From Thermomonas sp. (lineage in GTDB: Bacteria > Pseudomonadota > Gammaproteobacteria > Xanthomonadales > Xanthomonadaceae), in NCBI RefSeq assembly GCF_019104945.1, contig NZ_JAHRWW010000006.1, positions 1 through 45,562 of the forward strand: DNA of 45,562 bases. The letters are read 5' to 3'. Made by a program: the position numbers and the translations under genes. This document shows positions 38,144 to 45,562 of this stretch, one piece after another (the stretch's first letter is position 1; each line of letters opens with the position of its first letter). Under the pieces are notes generated by a model, which searched no databases, had not been told where the DNA came from, and was given only the letters and a program-made list of their open reading frames with translations.

Positions 38144-38740
38144 TTAGAACTGCACCTTCGGCGCTTCGCGCACTTGCGCCTGTTTTTCAGCCTGAATCTC
38201 AAGCAAGCTCGCCGGCAGAAAGCCGAATATCCCAGCAAAGAAATTGCTGGGAAACACTTCGCGCTTGTTGTTGTAGCTCATCACCGCGTCGTTATACGCC
38301 TGCCGCGAGAACGCCACTTTGTTCTCGGTGCTGGTGAGCTCTTCGGTGAGCTGCATCATCGTCTCGTTGGCCTTCAGCTCGGGGTAGCTCTCCGCTACCG
38401 CAAGCAAACGCCCCAACCCACTATTAAGCTCGCGCTGTCCTGCGGCCAGCTGCGCCATGGCGTTGGGGTCTCCGGGGTTCGCCTTGGCTGCACTCAGCCC
38501 TGTTTGCGCTGCCGAGCGCGCCGCGATCACCGCTTCTAAAGTCTCGCGTTCGTGCGCCATGTACTGCTTGGCCACTTCAACAAGGTTTGGGATGAGATCA
38601 AAACGGCGCTGTAGCTGCACGTCAATCTGAGCAAACGCGTTGTTATAGCTATTCCGCGACACCACCAAGCCATTGTAGATACCCATGACCCACAGCGCGG
38701 CCGCCGCAATAATTGCAAGAAAAATCAAAAGACTAAACAT
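38144..38740 (-). CDS. LemA family protein
   Basis: 198 residues from ATG 38740 (MFSLLIFLAIIAAAALWVMG), with GGAG 7 nt upstream; the membrane helix is at the N-terminus. The family core is LVVSRNSYNNAFAQIDVQLQRRFDLIPNLVEVAKQYMAHERETLEAVIAAR and AFSRQAYNDAVMSYNNKREVFPSNFFAGIFGF. LemA forms an extracytoplasmic four-helix bundle of unclear function. It is probably co-transcribed with the M48 protease and diverges from the serine hydrolase gene. Confidence 0.94.
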   Translation of the reverse strand: MFSLLIFLAIIAAAALWVMGIYNGLVVSRNSYNNAFAQIDVQLQRRFDLIPNLVEVAKQYMAHERETLEAVIAARSAAQTGLSAAKANPGDPNAMAQLAAGQRELNSGLGRLLAVAESYPELKANETMMQLTEELTSTENKVAFSRQAYNDAVMSYNNKREVFPSNFFAGIFGFLPASLLEIQAEKQAQVREAPKVQF

Positions 38741-38822
38741 CAAAGCTCTCCCTATTCATGCAAAACCGAAAACTGACGTTAGAATCAAACAGTCACAGCA
38801 GCATACGCAGAGGGTTCCGCCG

Positions 38823-40172
38823 ATGAAAGACCAGCCTGTTCGGCGCGCCTTACTCGCAGGCATTATCGCCTCACTCCTGCCATTGGCAGCAGGCTCTGTC
38901 ACCCAAGACACGGGCCACTGGCGCGGCGCTATTCAACGCCCAGCCGCCACTGCCAACGCACTTCCTGAGCCTTTGGTTGAAAACGTCGCGGGCGTAAGTA
39001 CGCCCACGCTGGATATCGCACGCTTTGAATCCATCGCCGAAGCGCTGGTGGACGGCGGGCGTATTCCCGGCCTTGCGATGGCCATTGTGAAAGACGGCAA
39101 AGTACTCAGCGCGCGCGGCTACGGCATTACCGACACGCACAACCCGCAGCCAGTAGACGCACACACCGTGTTCCGTTTGGCGTCGCTGTCAAAATCATTT
39201 GCAGGCACGATGACCGGCATCTTGGTCAACGATGGCGTGCTGCGCTGGGACAGCCACCTGACTGACTACGTTCCAGAGTTTCGCATGTCGCGCCCCGATG
39301 CGGCGCAGCAGGTGACCGTGGCCGATATCCTTAGCCACCGCACTGGCCTCACACGTAACGCATTTGATCGCGACCTCGAAGCCAACGCCAACTATCACGA
39401 CCTCACCCTGCGTATTGCAGACGCACCGATGACCTGCGCACCGGGTGACTGCTACGCCTACCAGAACGTTGCCTTCAGCCTGATCGGCGACATTGTCTTC
39501 GCCACCACCGGCCGTTTTTATAGTGAAAGTGTGGCCAGCCGCATCTTCAAGCCTTTAGGTATGAACGATGCCAGTTATGGTTTGGAAGGATTAGAAGCCA
39601 GTGCACGCTGGGCCAAGCCGCATGTGCGTGGACGCGGCGGCTGGGTATCGCTGACACCCAAGCCCAGCTATTACCGAGTAGCCCCTGCAGCAGGCGTTAA
39701 CGCCAGCATCAGCGACATGGCGCAGTGGCTGATCGCGCACGCGGGGCATCGCCCCGATGTCCTCCCAGCCCCCCTGCTGGAAACACTACACACCCAAATA
39801 GTGAGCACGCCAACAGAAACCCGTAGCTCCGAATGGCGGCGCACGCGCCTTAATTCGGCAGGCTATGCCATCGGCTGGCGCGATTACGAATATGCAGGGC
39901 ATAAGGTCGTGTTCCACGGCGGCGCGGTGCAGGGCTATCGCGGCATGATGGCGCTTGTTCCCGAACAAGACTTCGGCCTAGTGGTGCTGTGGAACAGCGA
40001 AAGCCCGCTCCCTAGCGGCCTACTGCCCACCATTTTGGATGCGGCCTTCAACCTACCCGCAGGCCAGTGGCTAGACGACAAAACGCTGACGACGTCGGCC
40101 GTGTTATATGCAGGGCACCAGCCTTCTAATGCGGGCACCAGCGCCGCAGCGGCAAAGGCTTCGCCGCCCTAA
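38823..40172 (+). CDS. Class-C-beta-lactamase-like serine hydrolase (exported)
   Basis: 449 residues from ATG 38823 with AGAGGG upstream. The N-terminus MKDQPVRRALLAGIIASLLPLAAG is a signal peptide. Penicillin-binding motifs are Ser121-Leu-Ser-Lys124, Tyr213-Gln-Asn215 and His365-Gly-Gly367. The body has the esterase/PBP4*-like pattern TRTGL-type ILSHRTGLTRNAFD and AYQNVAFSLIGDIV. It could be a peptidase, esterase or beta-lactamase; the sequence does not decide. It is single with its own terminator. Confidence 0.92.
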   Translation: MKDQPVRRALLAGIIASLLPLAAGSVTQDTGHWRGAIQRPAATANALPEPLVENVAGVSTPTLDIARFESIAEALVDGGRIPGLAMAIVKDGKVLSARGYGITDTHNPQPVDAHTVFRLASLSKSFAGTMTGILVNDGVLRWDSHLTDYVPEFRMSRPDAAQQVTVADILSHRTGLTRNAFDRDLEANANYHDLTLRIADAPMTCAPGDCYAYQNVAFSLIGDIVFATTGRFYSESVASRIFKPLGMNDASYGLEGLEASARWAKPHVRGRGGWVSLTPKPSYYRVAPAAGVNASISDMAQWLIAHAGHRPDVLPAPLLETLHTQIVSTPTETRSSEWRRTRLNSAGYAIGWRDYEYAGHKVVFHGGAVQGYRGMMALVPEQDFGLVVLWNSESPLPSGLLPTILDAAFNLPAGQWLDDKTLTTSAVLYAGHQPSNAGTSAAAAKASPP

Positions 40173-40185
40173 TTGCGCATAAAAG

Positions 40186-40219
40186 AAACCCCTCCCGCCT
40201 GGGCAACGGGAAGGGTTTT
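40186..40219. terminator. Bidirectional terminator between serine hydrolase and H1-like gene
   Basis: The stem AAACCCCTCCCG (40186-40197) pairs with CGGGAAGGGTTT (40207-40218) with one mismatch and a 9-nt loop. It is followed by a T on the plus strand and by TTTCTTTT on the minus strand. It lies between the convergent ends at 40172 and 40236. Confidence 0.8.
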
Positions 40220-40235
40220 GACGTGCAACAAATAC

Positions 40236-40706
40236 TTAGATGCTTGCAGTCGGCTCAGTCGCCGGCATTTGCGCTGCAGGAGCAGGCTTAGCTTTCTTGG
40301 CGGCCGACTTTTTCGCCGCAGCCTTCTTCGCAGCAGGCTTCTTGGCAACTGCCTTCTTCGCTGCTGGCTTCTTGGCTACAACCTTTTTAGCAGCAGCTTT
40401 CTTCGCCGCTGGCTTCTTGGCAACAGCCTTCTTGGCTACAACCTTTTTAGCAGCAGCTTTCTTCGCCGCTGGCTTCTTGGCCACAGCCTTCTTCGCAACA
40501 GCCTTCTTCGCTGCTGGCTTCTTGGCCACAGCCTTCTTCGCTACAACCTTCTTCACAGCCTTCTTAGCAGCAGGCTTTTTGGCAACGGCTTTCTTCGCCG
40601 CTGGCTTCTTCGCTACGGCTTTCTTAGCAGCAGGTTTTTTTGCAACGGCTTTCTTCGCTGCCGGCTTTTTGGCAACGGCTTTCTTTGCAGCTTTCTTCAC
40701 GGCCAT
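40236..40706 (-). CDS. Histone-H1-like Ala/Lys/Pro-rich DNA-binding protein
   Basis: 156 residues from ATG 40706 with AGGAG 7 nt upstream. Almost the whole protein is decapeptide-like repeats of the form [10 protein letters not shown]; the core KKPAAKK occurs nine times. A short C-terminal tail follows, [17 protein letters not shown]. It resembles eukaryotic H1 tails and proteins such as AlgP or Hc1/BpH1, which bind DNA through charge and may compact the nucleoid. It has no folded domain. A 54-bp stretch is duplicated exactly with a 60-bp period (40368-40421 and 40428-40481). The opposite strand has a long Ala/Phe-rich open frame that is only a shadow. Confidence 0.9.
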   Translation of the reverse strand: MAVKKAAKKAVAKKPAAKKAVAKKPAAKKAVAKKPAAKKAVAKKPAAKKAVKKVVAKKAVAKKPAAKKAVAKKAVAKKPAAKKAAAKKVVAKKAVAKKPAAKKAAAKKVVAKKPAAKKAVAKKPAAKKAAAKKSAAKKAKPAPAAQMPATEPTASI

Positions 40707-40724
40707 GGTATGGCTCCTCGTCAA

Positions 40725-41356
40725 TGGGGAAATCGGTAAAACCCAGTTTCAAAAAACGCCGCAGGTATCGGACCTGCGATCGACCGTCGGCGCGCCACGC
40801 GCGCCGGTGCGGATCTTTGCTCATGAAAAAACCTGCAGCGCGAAACGCCACAGGCTCCACTCATGGACACTCCCTGAAACGCATAACCCCATTCGCGACG
40901 GTGACGAAGACCCGATACCCACCGACGTTCGGTGGTGTCATGCGTCTTGCATTCGATCGTTGTGCTGTATGTGATCACTTGCTTCCGCAGGAAATGTCTG
41001 CTTGGCGAAACGTAATCACGCTTTTTTCAAGTGTCAACAACCTTGCGCAAAGTTTTTTTTATTCGCGCATCCACACCCGCGATCACGCGCCGCACCACGC
41101 GCAAGAAACACCATCACGCTGCATCAAGCAGCACTGCGAACGATTCGCATAACACCCGCTAAAAGCAAGCAGCAATGCGCCTTGCAGAAAAAATTACTGC
41201 CCTGCAAATGCTCTGCCACGCGATGCAGGCACGACACTCTCAACAACGCGACGCATGAAAAAACTTTTTATCTGCGTACGAAAATTTTTTTTCAGTTTCG
41301 CGCTGCACAACTCTTTTTGCGCAAGAAATGCGCGAACTTTTTTACAGTTCCGCGCA
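40725..41356. other. Gene-free A-tract-rich stretch upstream of the H1-like gene
   Basis: About 630 bp with no credible gene on either strand. It contains repeated A/T homopolymer runs of 5-8 (for example near 41021, 41053, 41187, 41258-41292, 41313 and 41338), the palindrome TTGCGCAA twice (41044-41051, 41316-41323) and TTGCAG-14 nt-CTGCAA (41182-41207). A minus-strand TTGACA (41032-41037) lies 17 nt from TACGTT (41009-41014), a possible promoter for the H1-like gene with a ~300-nt leader. Curvature and an undetected small RNA are possible but unproven. Confidence 0.45.
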
Positions 41357-41394
41357 TCAAAAAACCCGCGACGTTGCCATCGCGGGTTTTTTGA
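41357..41394. terminator. Strong bidirectional Rho-independent terminator after gcvH
   Basis: A 15-bp perfect stem combines a GC core (ACCCGCGA/TCGCGGGT) with A-run and T-run flanks, and has an 8-nt loop (41372-41379). It lies about 20 bp past the gcvH stop on the minus strand. On the plus strand it also has six Ts and could end a transcript from the gene-free region. Confidence 0.88.
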
Positions 41395-41413
41395 AACACG
41401 GTGCAGCGAGCGC

Positions 41414-41809
41414 TTAGTGCTCGTCGTTTTCCAGCAACTCGGCGTAATCATCCGGGCCCAGCAGTTCGTTCACCTGATCCGCGTCGGCCACTTCGATCAC
41501 AAACAGCCAGCCATCGCCGTAAGCATCTTCGTTGATGGTTTCAGGTTTGTCGGCCAGCGATTCATTGACCTCAATCACCTTGCCGCTGATCGGTGCGTAC
41601 ACGTCAGACGCCGCCTTCACCGACTCAACGACGGCACAGGCATTACCCGCTTCAACGGTGTCGCCAACGTTCGGCAGCTCGACATACACCAAGTCGCCTA
41701 GCAGGCCTTGGGCGTGGTCGGAAATACCGACGGTGGCTTTGCCGCCGCCTTCAATACGCACCCACTCATGGGATTTTTGGAATTTAAGATCGCCGGGGAT
41801 TTCGCTCAT
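41414..41809 (-). CDS. gcvH: Glycine cleavage system H protein
   Basis: GcvH carries the aminomethyl group on lipoyl-lysine between the P, T and L proteins. The lipoylation site is Lys65 in [17 protein letters not shown]. The N-terminus [21 protein letters not shown] and length 131 are standard. GGAG is 8 nt before ATG 41809. It is downstream of gcvT with a 69-bp gap and ends at a strong terminator. gcvP is not in the window. Confidence 0.97.
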   Translation of the reverse strand: MSEIPGDLKFQKSHEWVRIEGGGKATVGISDHAQGLLGDLVYVELPNVGDTVEAGNACAVVESVKAASDVYAPISGKVIEVNESLADKPETINEDAYGDGWLFVIEVADADQVNELLGPDDYAELLENDEH

Positions 41810-41878
41810 TGAAATGGCTCCAGTTACGCTGTCACGTTGGGGGGATGCAAAAGTCTAGTCGATGCGGAGGAAAAACGC

Positions 41879-42979
41879 TCAGATGCCCGGTTGAATGGTG
41901 TTGTCGCGCACGAAGGGGAACTTCACCACACGCACCGGCACCTCTTTGCCGCGAATATCCACGCGGACATTGCTTGGCTCACCAGCAGGAATACGCGCAA
42001 ACGCGATTGCTTTGCCGATGGTGGGCGAGAAAGTACCAGAGAGGATTTCACCCTCGCCATTGGCTGTGAGCACCTTCTGGCCGTGGCGCAGCACGCCTTT
42101 TTCGTCCATCACCAGCGCGATCATCTGGCGCGCCGTTCCGGCAGCCTTCTGCGCTTCCAACACGGCGCGGCCGATGAAGTCGCGGCCGTCGTCCAGCGAG
42201 ACTGTCCAGCCCAGCGCAGCCTCGTACGGAGACACGGTTTCATCCATATCCTGACCGTACAAATTCATGCCCGCTTCGAGGCGCAGCGTATCGCGTGCGC
42301 CAAGGCCTGCAGGCTTCACGCCCACCGCCAGCAGTGCGTTCCAGAACGCTACCGTCTGTGCTTCCGGCACGATCACCTCAAACCCGTCTTCGCCGGTATA
42401 GCCGGTGCGCGCCACAAACACTTCCACACCCTCTTGCGTGGTGGCCGCGCGCGCCGAGAAACGCGCCAGCTTCGAAACCGGAGCGCGGTCGTCCTCACGC
42501 AGCAAGCCCAGCACTTTGTCGCGCGCGTTCGGCCCCTGCACCGCCACCATGCCGAATTCGGGGCGTTCTTGTACGTTTACATCAAACGCCTTGGCCTGCT
42601 CGCTGATCCACGCGAGGTCTTTATCGCGAGTCGCGGCATTGACCACAAGACGGAACCACGACTCATCCATGAAGTAGATGATGAGATCGTCAATGACACC
42701 GCCCTGCGGGTTGAGCATGCAGGTGTACAGCGCCTTACCGGTTTTCTGCAGCTTGTCCACGTTATTGGCAACAAGGTAGCGCAGGAACTCGCGCACGCGT
42801 GCGCCGTTCAGATCGACCACAGTCATGTGGCTGACATCGAACATGCCCACGTCACGACGTACCTGATGGTGCTCGTCGATCTGCGAGCCGTAGTGGATGG
42901 GCATGTCCCAGCCGCCAAAGTCCACCATCTTCGCGCCCAGCGCGCGGTGGGTTTCATTGAGAACGGTTTTCTGCGTCAT
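41879..42979 (-). CDS. gcvT: Aminomethyltransferase (glycine cleavage system T protein)
   Basis: GcvT transfers the C1 unit to tetrahydrofolate, releasing ammonia. ATG 42979 gives 366 residues starting [38 protein letters not shown], with AGGA about 8 nt upstream; the frame stays open further upstream but without support. Catalytic-region motifs are VGMFDVSHM and YTGEDGFEV, and [23 protein letters not shown] binds folate. An extended -10-like TGGGATAAT is 28 nt upstream. The 77 bp before the gene is too short for a glycine riboswitch. Confidence 0.97.
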   Translation of the reverse strand: MTQKTVLNETHRALGAKMVDFGGWDMPIHYGSQIDEHHQVRRDVGMFDVSHMTVVDLNGARVREFLRYLVANNVDKLQKTGKALYTCMLNPQGGVIDDLIIYFMDESWFRLVVNAATRDKDLAWISEQAKAFDVNVQERPEFGMVAVQGPNARDKVLGLLREDDRAPVSKLARFSARAATTQEGVEVFVARTGYTGEDGFEVIVPEAQTVAFWNALLAVGVKPAGLGARDTLRLEAGMNLYGQDMDETVSPYEAALGWTVSLDDGRDFIGRAVLEAQKAAGTARQMIALVMDEKGVLRHGQKVLTANGEGEILSGTFSPTIGKAIAFARIPAGEPSNVRVDIRGKEVPVRVVKFPFVRDNTIQPGI

Positions 42980-43007
42980 TACAACATCCTGCTTCGTGGG
43001 GAGACGT

Positions 43008-43016
43008 ATTATCCCA
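43008..43016 (-). promoter_or_regulatory. Candidate extended -10 of gcvT-gcvH
   Basis: The minus strand reads TGGGATAAT, an extended -10 with TGn before GATAAT (43008-43013). The likely start near 43001 gives a ~22-nt leader to ATG 42979. The -35 region is GC-rich and poor, which is tolerated with an extended -10. Confidence 0.35.
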
Positions 43017-43056
43017 AAGGAAACCGCCCTGCGCGCTGGTATGGACAAAAATTGGA

Positions 43057-43488
43057 CTAAACCGGTTCCACCTGCAAGGTCATGGCGTCGCCGCCAACGA
43101 CACGCACCTGCGCCCCCTCAGGCAGGTCTGGGCCGGATACATCCCAATAGGCGTCAGCGATCTGCACCCGTCCCCGGCCCTCTACAATAGCGCTGTGCAG
43201 CGTCACCACGCGCCCCACCAGTGCGGCCGTGCGGCGGTTGAGCGCGGGCTGATCGCTGGGGCGTTCGCATTTACGAAACCAGCGGCGGTAGATATAAATC
43301 GACACGAAGCTGAGCACCACGAAGGCCCCCACCTGCGCCAGTAGCGGAATGCCCGGCACCAGCAGCACCGCCAAAAATACTGCCGCTGCCGCAAAGCCTA
43401 GCCACAGCATGAACGCGCCAGGAGCCATGGCTTCCGCCGCGAACAGCAGCAGCGCGAGCGCCGCCCATGCGAATACGTCCCAGCGCAT
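43057..43488 (-). CDS. NfeD-like membrane protein
   Basis: 143 residues. Two or three N-terminal membrane helices ([63 protein letters not shown]) precede a C-terminal OB-fold ([55 protein letters not shown]). This is the short NfeD1b type that pairs with SPFH proteins. It follows the SPFH gene by 3 bp. The pair is thought to organise membrane microdomains or assist protein quality control. Confidence 0.93.
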   Translation of the reverse strand: MRWDVFAWAALALLLFAAEAMAPGAFMLWLGFAAAAVFLAVLLVPGIPLLAQVGAFVVLSFVSIYIYRRWFRKCERPSDQPALNRRTAALVGRVVTLHSAIVEGRGRVQIADAYWDVSGPDLPEGAQVRVVGGDAMTLQVEPV

Positions 43489-43491
43489 GCC

Positions 43492-44424
43492 TTAGCCCTT
43501 TGTCTTCTGAATGGTTTTTTGCTCTAACGCTTCTTTCGCGAGGTCCGCGATACCGGCGATCGAGCCAATAATGCCCGACGACTCCATCGGCATCATCACA
43601 AACTTCTGATTCGGCGCCTCGGCCAGCGACTTGAACGCTTCGATGTATTTTTGTGCAATGAAGTAGTTGATCGCTTGCACATTGCCGCTGGAAATCGCGT
43701 TCGACACCATTTCTGTAGCTTTGGCTTCGGCTTCGGCCAAACGCTCACGCGCCTCTGCTTCGCGGAAGGCGGCTTCGCGCTGGCCTTCGGCCGACAAGAT
43801 CGCCGACTGCTTTTCACCTTCGGCGCGCAGAATCTGCGCCTGCCGCAGGCCTTCCGCTTCAAGGATGTTGGCGCGCTTCTCGCGCTCGGCTTTCATCTGC
43901 CGCGCCATGGAATCCACCAGATCACGCGGCGGCTGAATGTCTTTCAGCTCAATGCGGTTGACCTTGATCCCCCACGGATGGGTCGCTTCATCCACCGCAT
44001 GCAGCACCTTGGTGTTGATCTCATCGCGCTTGGACAGCGACTCGTCCAGATCCATCGAGCCAATCGCGGTACGGATATTGGTCATCACCAAATTGAGAAT
44101 GGCGATCTCCAGCTGCGCCACTTCGTACGCCGCCTTAGCCGCATCGAGCACTTGGAAATAGACCACGCCATCGACTTTCACCACGGCGTTGTCTTTGGTG
44201 ATGACGTCCTGGCTGGGCACGTCCATCACCTGTTCCATCATATTGATCTTGCGCCCCACCCCGTACACCACTGGCATTAGGAAGTGCAGGCCCGGCCCCA
44301 TGGTATGGGTGTAACGACCAAAGCGCTCTACCGTCCACTCGTAGCCCTGCGGCACCATGCGAACGGTTTTGAACAGCAGGACAACGCCTGCAAATAAAAT
44401 GATTAGTGCAAGAAACGGCCCCAT
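43492..44424 (-). CDS. SPFH/stomatin-family protein (QmcA-like paraslipin)
   Basis: 310 residues. The N-terminal membrane segment FLALIILFAGVVLLF is followed by the SPFH/band-7 domain: VRMVPQGYEWTVERFGRYTHTMGPGLHFLMP, QDVITKDNAVVKVDGVVYFQVLDAAKAAYEV and HPWGIKVNRIELKDIQPPRDLVDSMARQMKAEREKRA. A long Ala/Glu-rich coiled coil runs from ~190 to 250, and the C-terminus is PNQKFVMMPMESSGIIGSIAGI. These proteins form large membrane-associated oligomeric cages. It is the first gene of the SPFH-NfeD pair. Confidence 0.95.
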   Translation of the reverse strand: MGPFLALIILFAGVVLLFKTVRMVPQGYEWTVERFGRYTHTMGPGLHFLMPVVYGVGRKINMMEQVMDVPSQDVITKDNAVVKVDGVVYFQVLDAAKAAYEVAQLEIAILNLVMTNIRTAIGSMDLDESLSKRDEINTKVLHAVDEATHPWGIKVNRIELKDIQPPRDLVDSMARQMKAEREKRANILEAEGLRQAQILRAEGEKQSAILSAEGQREAAFREAEARERLAEAEAKATEMVSNAISSGNVQAINYFIAQKYIEAFKSLAEAPNQKFVMMPMESSGIIGSIAGIADLAKEALEQKTIQKTKG

Positions 44425-44483
44425 ATCTGCATTGCTCCCTTTTCAGATGAGGCAGAGTATAGGGCCGTTATCACACGACTTCA

Positions 44484-45458
44484 TTAGTCCTTAAGTTCGG
44501 TACGCAGCACGTCTGCCTCACGCTGCACCCACGCGGCCACCTGCGGGTGCGGCGTCAGCCCCTTACTGTCAGACACATACGTTAGACCATCGAGTGTTTT
44601 GGCATAGGGGCCAAAGCCCTGCACTCGGTACGGGATCACAATCGCGGTGCCGCCTTCGTTCACTGCACGCTGCACATAGTCGCGCACGGCGCGTGTTGCT
44701 GCTTCGCGCTTTTCCGGCCAGTCTTCGCGCAGCGTCATCACCTGCACGCGGCGGAACGGCTGCGACTTCTGCACCGTGGCGGCGCGCTCCCCCATTTTTT
44801 CCAACCAGCGTGCATTTTCTGCATCGTCCCCAGGGCCATGCGCCAAGATCAGCACATCTTCTTTTTTCGGGGCCTTGCTGAGCTCACGCGCGCGCGCCGC
44901 CAGCACTTCACCCATTTCCGGTGAATCCAGCAGGCCGTCATGGCTCATTTTGAACTTTGCCTTGCTGGTGATCTTCCAAAACTCCATGCTGTGGCCCGCG
45001 TGTTCGCCGTGGCCTGCATGCGGGTCCTGCGGCGGTCGTACCGGGGCACCCGGCTCTACGCCGAGAATTTGCAGCGTGCGGTCATACCAGCTTTCACCGC
45101 TGATGAATAAGCGCACCACGCCAATTTTTTCCACACCTTGCGCTTCCAGTGCCGCCACACCTTGCTGCAAGCTCACAGCGTCGGCCATCCCGAAGGCAAT
45201 CTCCATCGGGTATTGGCTGCGCAGTGGAGCGAGGGTTTCGGTGACTTCTTTCTCCCATTGCGGAATGCCGCCGTGGGCCATCACCAGCACGCCGAACTTA
45301 TCTTTCCCTATGTTTTTCGCCGGGCTCTCGGCTGCATGCTGCATGTGGTCATGCCCTGCATGCTGGGCGGTGGCCACCAGCGGAGAACAGGCCAGCGCGA
45401 GTGCCGCCAACAGCGGCGACCAACGCAGAGAAAAACGACGAGCAAAGCGGTGCGACAT
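44484..45458 (-). CDS. Exported CbiX-like (sirohydrochlorin chelatase-fold) protein with His-rich segments
   Basis: 324 residues from ATG 45458 with AGGGG 5 nt upstream. Residues 1-31 form a signal peptide ending LVATA. The mature N-terminus is His-rich (HAGHDHMQHA). Two chelatase-like halves follow, each with the strand-His pattern of CbiX: FGVLVMAHGG (His62) and VLILAHGPGDD. Between them is a second His-rich segment, HAGHGEHAGHSMEF. CbiX enzymes insert cobalt or iron into tetrapyrroles in the cytosol; an exported version suggests periplasmic metal binding or tetrapyrrole handling, which is inference. It starts 29 bp behind a probable TonB-dependent receptor gene. Confidence 0.82.
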   Translation of the reverse strand: MSHRFARRFSLRWSPLLAALALACSPLVATAQHAGHDHMQHAAESPAKNIGKDKFGVLVMAHGGIPQWEKEVTETLAPLRSQYPMEIAFGMADAVSLQQGVAALEAQGVEKIGVVRLFISGESWYDRTLQILGVEPGAPVRPPQDPHAGHGEHAGHSMEFWKITSKAKFKMSHDGLLDSPEMGEVLAARARELSKAPKKEDVLILAHGPGDDAENARWLEKMGERAATVQKSQPFRRVQVMTLREDWPEKREAATRAVRDYVQRAVNEGGTAIVIPYRVQGFGPYAKTLDGLTYVSDSKGLTPHPQVAAWVQREADVLRTELKD

Positions 45459-45487
45459 AAAAACCCCTTGATTCAAATAAGTAAGCA

Positions 45488-45562
45488 TTACCACGACCAC
45501 GCAAGCGATGCCGACAGCGTGCGCCCTGCGCCGGTATAGCGATCTAACGTAGCGCTATTAGA
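45488..45562 (-). CDS. C-terminal end of a probable TonB-dependent receptor (cut by window edge)
   Basis: The minus strand is open from the window edge to a TAA at 45488. The last 24 codons read SNSATLDRYTGAGRT, then LSASLAWSW and stop. A final amphipathic beta-strand ending in an aromatic residue, preceded by a Tyr-x-Gly-x-Gly-Arg turn, is typical of the last strand of TonB-dependent outer-membrane receptors. Too little is visible for certainty. If correct, it is the gene upstream of and probably co-transcribed with the CbiX-like gene. Confidence 0.5.
   Translation of the reverse strand, partial: SNSATLDRYTGAGRTLSASLAWSW

Noticed and set aside
40300-40690. CRISPR-like periodic repeats
   Set aside because: The periodicity is the codon repeat of the H1-like protein, with no spacers.
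40240-40974. Long plus-strand open frame rich in Ala and Phe opposite the H1-like gene
   Set aside because: It is the complement of the AAG/GCN repeat codons of the Lys/Ala-rich protein; the minus-strand frame has a good ribosome-binding site and a recognisable product.
41255-41701. Plus-strand open frame running from the gene-free stretch into gcvH
   Set aside because: It reads through a strong terminator and then antisense to gcvH; low-complexity N-terminus and no ribosome-binding site.
42980-43056. Glycine riboswitch upstream of gcvT
   Set aside because: The spacer is only 77 bp with no tandem aptamer-like structure, and the nfeD-like gene lies directly beyond.

Overview
The window is a chromosomal segment of a gammaproteobacterium, most likely a member of the Xanthomonadaceae/Lysobacteraceae with a moderately high GC content. 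The main evidence is the gene order ahpC, ahpF-oxyR-orfX, which is characteristic of Xanthomonas relatives. Supporting evidence is the tRNA(Tyr-Gly-Thr)-tuf operon, the three-gene form of the proton-translocating transhydrogenase, a 319-residue Prs, and an Ala/Lys-rich histone-H1-like protein. I see no phage genes, insertion sequences, CRISPR arrays or rRNA genes.

Layout, left to right. 1-634 (-): a stable-RNA operon, promoter then tRNA-Tyr, tRNA-Gly, tRNA-Thr and the start of tuf. 676-7453 (-): a long co-directional cluster, TPR protein-lolB-ispE-tRNA-Gln-prs-rplY-pth-ychF. 7553-10355 (+): hemA-prfA and a GNAT acetyltransferase. 10336-14023 (-): a TolB-like/TPR membrane protein, a TlpA-like lipoprotein thioredoxin and a YihY-family membrane protein. 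14098-15562 (+): wrbA, a DUF2069 membrane protein and a short asparaginase-like protein. 15620-18763 (-): a secreted M4 metalloprotease with two PPC domains, then sufT. 18899-25735: a small membrane protein, the transhydrogenase genes (-) split by a sigma factor/putative anti-sigma/DUF3106 operon (+), a nitroreductase, a 5'-3' exonuclease and a Nudix hydrolase. 25746-27562 (-): proline iminopeptidase and prmC. 27707-31562 (+): the peroxide-defence block ahpC, ahpF-oxyR-orfX. 31563-32746 (-): an EamA transporter and a DUF2007 protein. 32858-36221 (+): glnS, a nucleoside deaminase-like gene and rlmM. 36246-38740 (-): an M48 protease and LemA. 38823-40172 (+): a class-C-beta-lactamase-like serine hydrolase. 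40236-45562 (-): H1-like protein, a gene-free stretch of about 0.65 kb, gcvH, gcvT, NfeD and SPFH proteins, an exported CbiX-like protein, and the last codons of what looks like a TonB-dependent receptor.

Most genes are housekeeping (translation, isoprenoid and haem precursors, outer-membrane lipoprotein sorting, C1 metabolism, redox defence). PrmC encoded here would methylate the GGQ glutamine of the RF1 (prfA) also encoded here. OxyR would control AhpC/AhpF encoded beside it. LemA/M48 and NfeD/SPFH are familiar membrane-quality-control pairs.

The less ordinary signals are: the sigma-factor operon lying between pntAA and pntAB; the exported His-rich CbiX-like protein directly behind a probable TonB receptor; ispE using the D-loop of tRNA-Gln for its stop codon; mutually exclusive hairpins between ahpC and ahpF; an M48 protease with a TerB-like C-terminal region; an H1-like gene with a recent 60-bp internal duplication and an A-tract-rich upstream region; and several operator-like repeats with 11- or 22-bp periods. 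All family assignments were made by reading the sequence, without database searches.
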